This document shows, piece by piece, positions 14,571 to 21,125 of a stretch of 25,213 nt of DNA; the stretch's first letter is position 1; each line of letters opens with the position of its first letter. The notes beneath the pieces are model-generated. The model worked only from the letters and a program-made list of their open reading frames with translations. It did no database searches and was not told where the DNA came from. Both the position numbers and the translations under genes were made by a program. The DNA is from a virus, in IMG/VR virus record IMGVR_UViG_3300031629_000073, positions 1 through 25,213 of that record; one strand, written 5' to 3'.

Positions 14571-14894
14571 TTACTTCTTAGCTTTCAATGCAGCAGCACC
14601 AAAGAATGCAGCAACGATACCAGCAACAGCTATAAAGTAGACTCCTGCCATATCTCCAAGGATAGTGGCAGCTTTGTCTACACCAAATACTACTGCTATC
14701 ACTACAGCGAATGGATATAATAGCATTCCGCCTAATGCAAACCAAGCCATATTACGTTGGGCGTCTTCTTTCTTATCTTCATTCTCAAGACGTATCATTC
14801 GTTCCTGAGTATCAAGTTCCTCATCAGTTATGATGCCGTCACCATTAGTATCGGCTACATTTAATTTACTGTCAGCTGCTAGTTTCTTAGTCAT
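14571..14894 (-). CDS. EF-hand membrane protein
   Basis: 107 aa, last gene of the leftward curli-type operon. Residues 15-26 form a canonical calcium-binding EF-hand loop, DTNGDGIITDEE (ligands D15, N17, D19, T23, E26). A charged helix and two membrane helices follow (about 49-70 and 80-102), ending in Lys-rich residues. A single EF-hand normally pairs, so dimerisation is possible. TAGGA lies 8 bp before the ATG, and the gap to the cyclase stop is 9 bp. Ca2+-dependent envelope function is an inference. A holin-like role is an alternative given size and topology. Confidence 0.8.
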   Translation of the reverse strand: MTKKLAADSKLNVADTNGDGIITDEELDTQERMIRLENEDKKEDAQRNMAWFALGGMLLYPFAVVIAVVFGVDKAATILGDMAGVYFIAVAGIVAAFFGAAALKAKK

Positions 14895-14903
14895 GCTATT
14901 ATC

Positions 14904-16934
14904 CTATTTAGTTGTTGCTATAAAGACACCATCCCAATCTTCTGGGAGGTCTTGCTTCATCATATATCTACAACGCTCAATCCATATATCATAATAATCT
15001 TCCATTTGGCTATAGAAGCTAACGCGTAACATCTTACATAAATGAATAGCCATCTCAAAATCTTGCTCTTGATAAGCAACGTGCATTTCAGCATGAGCAT
15101 CAACAGAGCTACTGAACATCTTAGATGATAGATCTAATGCAGTATAAATCTCCAATCCTACTGTCTTACCTTTCACAGCAAGTTTATCTAGTTTAAGATA
15201 GAAGAATGATTTCTTTGTTCTCTCGTATGTCTCTGGTCCAACGATCAGCAGTACACCATATGACTTACATGCAGACTCAAGTCTTGCAGCAGTTGATACA
15301 GCGTCTCCAAGGATGTCATATGAATGCCTTGCAGTAGATCCCATCTCTCCGATATAACCTAATCCAGTATTAACACCAGCGCCCATTCCTACAGGAGGTC
15401 TGTCTTGCATGATGTCTTGATCATTAAACGACTTCACGGCCTTGATCATATCTAATGCAGTACGAACAGCAGTATGAGGATGAAGTGGATCATCTATTGG
15501 AGCATTATGAATGTGCATCGAAGCATCGCCGATATACTTGATAACCATTCCGTCTGCATCAAGAATAGGTTGAGTAATAGCATCCATATATCCATTCATT
15601 ATCTGAGTTAATCCCTTTACATCATCACCGAATGATTCACCTAGTGGAGTAAATCCTCTTAGGTCAGTAAAGCATATCGATACTTCTTTCTTCATACCTT
15701 CTTTGATTAGTGCAGGATTCTCTTGTAGCATACGTACGACAGTAGGAGATGCATAGCCTGCAAACTGCTTCTTGATAGCCATCTTCTCAAAGAACTCTTG
15801 TCCGAACTTAACGCCATATACATGAGCAAATACAATGATACTCATAAGCGCAGGTAGTATTGTAAGGTGTAGTTCTGCCCAATTAATGAATGCATAGAAT
15901 GGTAGATATACAACTGATCCGAATGCAACCAGTGATACTAACCAACCAAATCTGATATAAGATAACAATACAATCATCAATCCTAATGCACCAATTGCAA
16001 GGATCTTATACAGCTCACCTAATTGAGGTGTTGATATATTATAATCATCTCGTACAGAAGCAAATGCACTTGATGCAATTTCATGCCCGTACACTGCCCC
16101 AGAGGGCGTAGGAACAGGGTTTGCAATACCTTCTGCAGTAACACCAATGAATACTGTCTTACCTTCTAAATCAGGTATTGTATCTGCCATAGAGTATCGT
16201 GTATGAGTGTAGTTAGGATTGATCCATACACGTGATAAAGCATCTGTCTTGATTATAGGAAAGCCTTTAACTCGTACTGCCACGACACCAAAATCATTAG
16301 ACTTGATCTGATACGTATTAGTTCCTGTGTACAGTTTAAGTATTTCAAGTGTAAGAGAAGGATATAATGTATCACCTACTCTGCTGATCATTGGAAGTCT
16401 ACGAACCACTCCATCCGACTCTGGTAATGTATTAGCAATACCCACTCCTGATACTACTGTCTCGTACTTCTCTAGATTGGCTGCGATGCCACTATACGAA
16501 GGAACGAATGTCTTTGCAGGAGGTCCTACTTCTACTATGCCTGTAGTGTATGCTGATCTACTGCTGGATTTCTCTGTAGGGAAGTGAGATAATATAACAC
16601 CCTGACTAAGATACTGAGTAAACATATCATCCTGTCCACTTCTATCCTCTTCTGGAAATGCCATATTAAATACGATGGCTCCTGCATTAGATAATCTAAG
16701 ACGATGAATTAGATCTGCATATTCATTACGAGGAAATGGGAACTGGCCATAACGAGCCAAAGCCTTCTCATCTATATCAATTAGAACAGATCCTGAATCA
16801 ATTGGTTCTGATATCATAAGCTGATCTGATATCTTCAATTCAATATTCTGTATGATAAGTGGATTAGATACAACTACATATGTGAGTGCTGCAAGTGTTA
16901 TGATAGCCCATAATGGTGATAGTATGTATTTCAT
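14904..16934 (-). CDS. CHASE2-domain class III adenylate cyclase
   Basis: 676-aa membrane signalling enzyme. One N-terminal TM (about 5-23); an extracytoplasmic CHASE2 sensor (about 30-300, with LIDIDEKAL, GQFPFPRNEYADLI and GAIVFNMAF); three TMs (about 308-375); a cytoplasmic cyclase domain (about 415-600). Metal ligands are D424 (CFTDLRGFT) and D470 (KYIGDA). K466 and D540 fit ATP selectivity, so cAMP is the predicted product. R551 is kept, but the usual catalytic Asn is Ser (S547 in GDAVSTAAR). A C-terminal helical tail follows. Its start overlaps the FecR stop (ATGA), with AGGA 10 bp upstream. FecR-CHASE2-cyclase neighbours are common in bacteria but unusual in a phage. Confidence 0.92.
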   Translation of the reverse strand: MKYILSPLWAIITLAALTYVVVSNPLIIQNIELKISDQLMISEPIDSGSVLIDIDEKALARYGQFPFPRNEYADLIHRLRLSNAGAIVFNMAFPEEDRSGQDDMFTQYLSQGVILSHFPTEKSSSRSAYTTGIVEVGPPAKTFVPSYSGIAANLEKYETVVSGVGIANTLPESDGVVRRLPMISRVGDTLYPSLTLEILKLYTGTNTYQIKSNDFGVVAVRVKGFPIIKTDALSRVWINPNYTHTRYSMADTIPDLEGKTVFIGVTAEGIANPVPTPSGAVYGHEIASSAFASVRDDYNISTPQLGELYKILAIGALGLMIVLLSYIRFGWLVSLVAFGSVVYLPFYAFINWAELHLTILPALMSIIVFAHVYGVKFGQEFFEKMAIKKQFAGYASPTVVRMLQENPALIKEGMKKEVSICFTDLRGFTPLGESFGDDVKGLTQIMNGYMDAITQPILDADGMVIKYIGDASMHIHNAPIDDPLHPHTAVRTALDMIKAVKSFNDQDIMQDRPPVGMGAGVNTGLGYIGEMGSTARHSYDILGDAVSTAARLESACKSYGVLLIVGPETYERTKKSFFYLKLDKLAVKGKTVGLEIYTALDLSSKMFSSSVDAHAEMHVAYQEQDFEMAIHLCKMLRVSFYSQMEDYYDIWIERCRYMMKQDLPEDWDGVFIATTK

Positions 16935-17977
16935 TCTTGATATATCCTTATGCTGTTACTGGATCCCCAGTCTAAAGTATCGAAGCTGATTTCTGATGCA
17001 CCTTGAGTGATCTGTAGTCTTATTCCTGATTCTATTCTGAATCGTATATCTATTGACTGATTGCCTGCAATACGAATTACTCTTGCAATGGGCTCTTCAA
17101 TAATAGTGTATATCTGAGACGTATCATTAAGTCCATGTATACGTCCATCTCTCTCACCTAGGAATGGATCAAACAATACGTTTGCTAGTAGATCGAACCC
17201 TAACGGGTCAACGTCTAGTTCTGACCAATCTAAGTCATCATCCATCTCTAATAAATCTATATCTAACCCATCAAATTTAAGCCAATCAATACCATGAGCT
17301 TTCTTATTAGCTAACTCTAATTGTTCTTTGATCTTCTTTGGAGGAGATATAATCATTAGGTTATTGATTATATTTAAATCTATCTTGAGTAATACTGGTT
17401 TGGTGGGAGCAAATCCACGAGCAACAACAGCAGTTGCTTGGAAAGCTACATTCATAAGTACCATTCCCATATCAGATGATACTTCAATCTCACCGACTGA
17501 TCCATCTACATTAGGTAGAAGTATTATTGTAGATCCACCCAGCTCATTAACTGTCATAGCAAATGCAGTTCCACGTACTGCAATGGATGCAGAGGGAGTT
17601 GATATAGATACGTTTGCGGGATTCTTAGCTATAAAGCCAGAAGCATACTTAACAGTACCCATTGCTATTTTAAGACCCAGGGTACCTGTTTTCGTTTCAG
17701 GATCATACACGAAATCATCTATCACTAATTCAGAATGCTCTGATACTCGTACTTGCGTATCATCGTCGAATGTTATACCGACTACTCCTTTTGCAGTCTT
17801 CACATAATCATCCATTTCAACACCCTGCTCACTCACTACATCAAATACTTCAGTGTCTCTCTTAATACTAGAAGCACCTTCAAGTTCTGTTATAGAACCT
17901 ATACTTGCATTAGTCTGATTGGGTAATAGTAATAGTCTGATTGCTACCACTAAGATCAAGATCAATCGTGTTTGCAA
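16931..17977 (-). CDS. FecR-domain periplasmic protein
   Basis: 348 aa with a signal peptide (hydrophobic 5-18, likely cleavage after TNA, residue 24). The FecR domain spans about 50-145, with VGITFDDDTQVRVSEHSEL and the hallmark TPSASIAVRGTAF (128-140). A very acidic stretch (about 229-262, rich in D, L and E) and a beta-rich C-terminus follow. There is no further TM, so it is probably periplasmic or outer-membrane associated. The start is TTG 17977, supported by a perfect AAGGAG at 9-bp spacing, which makes the gene overlap the curlin-like gene by 68 bp in another frame. It overlaps the cyclase start by 4 bp, so FecR and cyclase are probably made together as sensor and partner. Confidence 0.85.
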   Translation of the reverse strand: MQTRLILILVVAIRLLLLPNQTNASIGSITELEGASSIKRDTEVFDVVSEQGVEMDDYVKTAKGVVGITFDDDTQVRVSEHSELVIDDFVYDPETKTGTLGLKIAMGTVKYASGFIAKNPANVSISTPSASIAVRGTAFAMTVNELGGSTIILLPNVDGSVGEIEVSSDMGMVLMNVAFQATAVVARGFAPTKPVLLKIDLNIINNLMIISPPKKIKEQLELANKKAHGIDWLKFDGLDIDLLEMDDDLDWSELDVDPLGFDLLANVLFDPFLGERDGRIHGLNDTSQIYTIIEEPIARVIRIAGNQSIDIRFRIESGIRLQITQGASEISFDTLDWGSSNSIRIYQE

Positions 17978-18590
17978 TTAGAGTTGCTCCTTGGTCAATT
18001 GTTACAGTATTAAAGCTTCCAAGTGAAACTATTTTAGCAGAGTGTCCACCTAGGCCAGAACCATATCCGGATTGAGTAAGTGAATATGTATTACTATCGC
18101 CTGTAAGATTCAGATCGATATTTGCTCCGTCTGCGTTTATATCAAACATAAAATCGTTTGTACTACCTAATACAATAGCACTTACAGTTCCATTTGCAGC
18201 AGAAAGTAATCCTGCATCAACATCAAATGTGTTGGATGATCCTGTAAGACTAATTACGTATGCTGAACTATTTGCATTAGCTATCTGTAGATCTACTACG
18301 TTAGCGGAACCAATTTGATCTAGATCTAAAGTAAAACTATTACCGTATATAGAACCGAATATTGAGTTAGTGGATCCTAGCTGATTGATATTAATGTTTT
18401 GATCGTTGCCATTGATTATAAAGTATGGTGATACGTCAAGGGGTTTACCCACTGAGTTATTATCTCCACCAGATTGAGATATGAATAAAGTTAATCCATC
18501 TCCCGCAACCTGATCAATGTACACAGCTTGCTCGCCGTATGTCAACGTCGCTACCATAATTAAAGGTGCTACCATTGTTAGTCTTTTCAT
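17910..18590 (-). CDS. Curlin-repeat protein (CsgA/CsgB-like fibre subunit)
   Basis: 226 aa with a signal peptide (MKRLTMVAPLIMVATLTYG, cleavage near residue 19). The rest is Gly/Ser/Asn/Asp-rich beta repeats with G-S/D-x-N turns, among them QLGSTN, QIGSAN, TGSSN, LGSTN, TGDSN and LGSFN. Two (QLGSTN, QIGSAN) match the curlin Q-x-G-x-x-N pattern; in the others the Gln is replaced by Leu, Thr or Ser. It is a predicted amyloid-type subunit exported through CsgG. ATG 18590 with TAGG 7 bp upstream is preferred over ATG 18605, which overlaps the CsgG end. Only one such subunit is seen; no separate nucleator, CsgC or CsgE. Confidence 0.83.
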   Translation of the reverse strand: MKRLTMVAPLIMVATLTYGEQAVYIDQVAGDGLTLFISQSGGDNNSVGKPLDVSPYFIINGNDQNININQLGSTNSIFGSIYGNSFTLDLDQIGSANVVDLQIANANSSAYVISLTGSSNTFDVDAGLLSAANGTVSAIVLGSTNDFMFDINADGANIDLNLTGDSNTYSLTQSGYGSGLGGHSAKIVSLGSFNTVTIDQGATLIANTIDLDLSGSNQTITITQSD

Positions 18591-18598
18591 TTTAGTGC

Positions 18599-19369
18599 CT
18601 ACCATATTTGTTTTCTTACACCATCCCGTACAATAGTGTGAATAGCTTTCTCAATTGTATATTGTACAGCCCTTGAGGAAGCCTCGTTTCTGTTTTCACC
18701 GCCTTCTATTTCTAAGGTCTGGGTATCCATATCGAAGAACTTAAATGTGGTACTATTAATACCTTTGCTGAGTAATTCCTTCTCTACTAATACTGATAAT
18801 AAAACTTCGGATGTTGCTACAGATACTACTCTCATAGAGACTGTAACATTGTGTTTTGTATATTGCTCGGATACACCTAAACCGAACACACGTAATCCTT
18901 GACCACCTGATATGATATCTGAATCATAACCGATGATACCACCCTCGATGATAATACCTGCATACATCATCGGAGGTAGAGGAGAAGTTGCTGCATCGTC
19001 ATTTCCTATACGAGAGCTTCTAATGATTTGACGTTCTTTCACAAGATTATCAATACCACTGCGTTCTACTACTCGGAACCAACGACCACCTGAATATGAT
19101 TTGAGGCCATTTACAACGTACGAATCTGCGCCCTGAGTAACTGCCATAGACAATGAAGCTGAACCTGATGTAGGTTGTCTCTGACCTGTAAGATCGTTAA
19201 ATGAATATACTGCAACAACAAGCGGCCCATTCTTTGGAGGTTTAGTTGCGTATCTTGATTTTGATACTTCTGATGCATCTTCTCGGCTAACCGGTTGTAG
19301 GTCATGTATTGCTGCAACACTACATCCAGTTAGTATTAATGATGCAATCATTATGCCAATGATCTTCAT
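18599..19369 (-). CDS. csgG: CsgG-like curli secretion channel lipoprotein
   Basis: 256-aa outer-membrane lipoprotein with lipobox LTGC (C16). Strong parallels to E. coli CsgG: NDLTGQRQP (QDETGQFKP), GGRWFRVVERSGIDNLVKERQIIR (SRWFIPLERQGLQNLLNERKIIR), IIEGGIIGYDSDIISGGQGLRVFGLG (IMVEGSIIGYESNVKSGGVGARYFGIG), VSMRVVSVATSEVL and FKFFDMD. It forms the nonameric export pore of type VIII secretion. The eyelet loop here reads PTSGSASLSMAV where E. coli has PYPASNFSTAV, so the pore-lining Tyr and Phe are absent. It is slightly short at the C-terminus. The start overlaps the CsgF stop (ATGA). Confidence 0.95.
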   Translation of the reverse strand: MKIIGIMIASLILTGCSVAAIHDLQPVSREDASEVSKSRYATKPPKNGPLVVAVYSFNDLTGQRQPTSGSASLSMAVTQGADSYVVNGLKSYSGGRWFRVVERSGIDNLVKERQIIRSSRIGNDDAATSPLPPMMYAGIIIEGGIIGYDSDIISGGQGLRVFGLGVSEQYTKHNVTVSMRVVSVATSEVLLSVLVEKELLSKGINSTTFKFFDMDTQTLEIEGGENRNEASSRAVQYTIEKAIHTIVRDGVRKQIW

Positions 19370-19809
19370 AGTCCAAATGCCCCGACTGGAACTGTGACGA
19401 CTGTTACGTTGCCGTCTGCTCCTATGATTTCTAATGATACTTCTGTACCATCATTGGTATAATTAATAACTGTACCTGCTAATTCTATAGTGCCAGAGGC
19501 AGACGGTTCGTCACCAAATAGTGCATCTACTAAAGCTTTTGATAATTGTGCATACACACGAGATTCGAAGTTGTTAATGAATCGTGCAAGGTTAGATGAA
19601 TCTGCTTCTCGTTCAGCTTCTCTTATCTCTTGATCAATCTTATCTTGACGTTCTTTCTTACCCTTCTGAGTGAGCTGTTCTAGTGTTATGACGTGCGAAG
19701 ACCATCCGATACCAGAGAATGATGGATTGCTAAATGCATAAGGATTTGGGTTAGCGCTTATCGTACTCGAAAGTAGTATCAGTGCTATCGTGCTTATCAA
19801 TCTTTGCAT
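19366..19809 (-). CDS. csgF: CsgF-like curli assembly factor
   Basis: 147 aa with a signal peptide (cleavage near ISA, residue 19). The mature N-terminus NPNPYAFSNPSFSG matches the CsgF FRNPNFGG segment that plugs into the CsgG eyelet. A charged linker helix follows (about 45-75), then FINNFESRVYAQLSKALVDALFG (DNFTQAIQSQILGGLL in E. coli) and a beta C-terminus (TVINYTNDGTEVSLEIIG). It couples fibre nucleation to the secretion pore at the cell surface. AGGAAAG lies about 6 bp before the ATG. The start overlaps the preceding gene by 59 bp and the end overlaps csgG by 4 bp. Confidence 0.9.
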   Translation of the reverse strand: MQRLISTIALILLSSTISANPNPYAFSNPSFSGIGWSSHVITLEQLTQKGKKERQDKIDQEIREAEREADSSNLARFINNFESRVYAQLSKALVDALFGDEPSASGTIELAGTVINYTNDGTEVSLEIIGADGNVTVVTVPVGAFGL

Positions 19810-20044
19810 TATTTCTTTCCTGTTCCTGTAGAATCATATCCAACTTTGTTTTAAGACGTATCAGATCATTATCCAACATACGTATTCTATCGATCAATCC
19901 AATCAGAGTCATATGAGACTCGCTCACTACAGGATCGACTTCTTCTGTCACCCAGGTCCATATATAATATATGAAGTAACCTAATCCGAATGCTGCAATG
20001 ATAGGAAAGCCATATTGACCAATTGCTTCTGCTATATTTTCCAT
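19751..20044 (-). CDS. One-TM coiled-coil protein B of the curli-type operon
   Basis: 97 aa: MENIAEAIGQYGFPIIAAFGLGYFIYYIWTWV gives a GFPI motif and a membrane helix (about 12-32). A heptad-like helix (IGLIDRIRMLDNDLIRLKTKLDMIL) and a polar tail follow. It resembles protein A just upstream (DVGFPIASALAGGFF, then ...MNNELIRIDVQI), so the two look like paralogues. The GFPI-TM start recalls YvrJ-type small membrane proteins, a weak resemblance. TAATG overlap with protein A and a 59-bp overlap with csgF put it in the same transcript. The role is unknown; scaffold or holin/spanin-like roles are possible. Confidence 0.75.
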   Translation of the reverse strand: MENIAEAIGQYGFPIIAAFGLGYFIYYIWTWVTEEVDPVVSESHMTLIGLIDRIRMLDNDLIRLKTKLDMILQEQERNNAKIDKHDSTDTTFEYDKR

Positions 20045-20322
20045 TAGTCTTTCCTTGAGTCCTTCTGACCGTCTGCTCGTGCAATACGATCTAGATCAGG
20101 TCTAATACCAAATGCAGATGTTATCTGTACGTCGATACGAATGAGCTCATTGTTCATAGTCTTGACTCTGTTGTCGAGAGCAATAGCGAACATGCGCTGA
20201 GTCTTTATGTCTTCTAGCACTCCTGCAAGTATAAACTTCAGAGTAAGGAATACAAAGAAGCCACCAGCCAGAGCAGATGCAATTGGGAATCCTACATCAG
20301 ATACTAATTGTAAAAAGTCCAT
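20044..20322 (-). CDS. One-TM coiled-coil protein A, first gene of the curli-type operon
   Basis: 92 aa from ATG 20322, which has AGGA 8 bp upstream; the longer frame from 20349 has no ribosome site. MDFLQLVSDVGFPIASALAGGFFVFLTLKFIL contains GFPI and a TM (about 11-32), followed by a helix with RVKTMNNELIRIDVQI. It is paralogous to the next gene. As first gene of the operon it should be the most strongly expressed. Function not recognised. Confidence 0.75.
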   Translation of the reverse strand: MDFLQLVSDVGFPIASALAGGFFVFLTLKFILAGVLEDIKTQRMFAIALDNRVKTMNNELIRIDVQITSAFGIRPDLDRIARADGQKDSRKD

Positions 20323-20375
20323 CAAATTCATCCTAAAACAGTTATACAATATTTATAATAAAACTCGTTGCAACG

Positions 20376-20404
20376 TTGACTTTTTGGTGTTTATGTAGTA
20401 TAAT
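20376..20404 (+). promoter_or_regulatory. Sigma70-type promoter
   Basis: TTGACT (20376-20381), 17-bp spacer, TATAAT (20399-20404). Unlike the replication promoters, the spacer has no inverted repeat. Its transcript would start about 20411 and run through the second promoter at 20501 into the gene at 20544, giving a ~130-nt leader. It may also make a short RNA of its own. Confidence 0.68.
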
Positions 20405-20441
20405 AAAGATGTCTTTGTGCGCAGGCTGTATACCATAAAAA

Positions 20442-20543
20442 GTTATAAGCATATAACAAAACAATCTAAGAACAGTGTTCCCTGAACCAGATATATACTG
20501 TATAATAGCTATATTGAATGAGAACAACTGAAGGAAGTATATT
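20442..20543 (+). promoter_or_regulatory. Repeated promoter/leader element, copy 1
   Basis: GTTATAAGCATATAAC (20442-20457), AATCTAAGAA, TGTTCCCT (20476-20483) at the -35 place, 17 bp, TATAATAGCTATATTGAAT (20501-20519) and GAGAACAACTGAAGGAA before ATG 20544. The 19-bp -10 core is identical in all three copies. The -35 hexamer (TTCCCT) is not consensus, which suggests an activator or other factor. Palindrome to -10 distance is 59 bp. Confidence 0.8.
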
Positions 20544-20888
20544 ATGACTAAGTTTAACAAAGCAGATTTTACGTACGAAGGTGGATACTTAATGTATGCA
20601 GGTCCTTATGTAGGTGCAAAGACTTACGAAGAAGTATATGGTGCAGAGAACTGTCACCCATCTCGTATCGGTATGCAACGTGAGGCTTTCATCGCTCGCT
20701 TTAAGTATAAGGGTATTATTTCAAAAGCTGCATTTGTTAAAGAGCTTATCAAGAACCATACAGTTGAAGGTTATCTTGCAGCTTTGCCAGATAGCATGGG
20801 TCCAACCATTGTTTTAGCTAATGCTAACCCAGCATGGTATAATAACCTAGTTGCTAAGTTCGATGCTAAGCATAAGTTGTGGAGGTAG
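20544..20888 (+). CDS. Conserved-looking phage protein of unknown function
   Basis: 114 aa, first gene after promoter copy 1, with AAGGAAG 8 bp before the ATG. Not recognised. It is mixed alpha/beta, rich in aromatic residues (YEGGYLMYAGPYVGAKTYEEVYG), without a membrane segment. The C-terminus is basic (FDAKHKLWR). A strong dedicated promoter suggests early, high expression. It is followed by the next gene with overlapping ribosome site. Confidence 0.78.
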   Translation: MTKFNKADFTYEGGYLMYAGPYVGAKTYEEVYGAENCHPSRIGMQREAFIARFKYKGIISKAAFVKELIKNHTVEGYLAALPDSMGPTIVLANANPAWYNNLVAKFDAKHKLWR

Positions 20889-20891
20889 ATG

Positions 20892-21113
20892 ATGAGTGAA
20901 ATCCAGAAGGCTTTTGAGACTATAAAACAAGCCATGATCGATGATTCTCCTGAAGTGCAAGGCAGTTATGCACATGCATGGCACTGTAATATAGCTATGG
21001 CGGTATATGACGAGTGTACTACAGATATAAGCTCTGAAGATGCTATGAGAATTGGTAACGCAGCTGCAACTAGGTTTATGAAAACATGCTTTGATGTAGT
21101 AACTAAGCAGTAA
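20892..21113 (+). CDS. Small conserved phage protein (WHCNIAMAVYDE type)
   Basis: 73 aa. The segment YAHAWHCNIAMAVYDE...AMRIGNAAATRFMKTCFDV matches a widespread family of small phage proteins with W-H-C-N-I-A-M and A-A-x-R-F-M signatures, whose function is unknown to me. ATG 20892 has GGAGG at 6-bp spacing; ATG 20889 is too close. It belongs to the operon starting at 20544. Confidence 0.75.
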   Translation: MSEIQKAFETIKQAMIDDSPEVQGSYAHAWHCNIAMAVYDECTTDISSEDAMRIGNAAATRFMKTCFDVVTKQ

Positions 21114-21125
21114 TGGAGGATGAAG

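Larger units (their letters stand above)
20323..20543. promoter_or_regulatory. Divergent control region between the curli-type operon and the + strand small genes
   Basis: 221 bp with no gene I can support. It contains a perfect 10-bp palindrome CGTTGCAACG (20366-20375), a + strand TTGACT-N17-TATAAT promoter abutting it, and copy 1 of the repeated promoter/leader. On the - strand the stretch just before the operon start is very AT-rich and must hold its promoter, but no clear -35/-10 pair stands out; TTGCAA with TATAAC is the best candidate and the spacing is poor. Confidence 0.6.

Noticed and set aside
17328-17807. 159-aa + strand frame antisense to FecR
   Set aside because: It lies wholly inside the FecR gene, has no ribosome site or recognisable domain, and its low-complexity S/T/V sequence is what antisense of FecR beta repeats would give.
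14571-20322. Curli-type operon as host DNA, prophage remnant or assembly chimera
   Set aside because: Base composition by eye, codon style, overlaps and ribosome sites match the flanking phage genes, and both flanks are phage genes. No IS, att site or integrase is visible.
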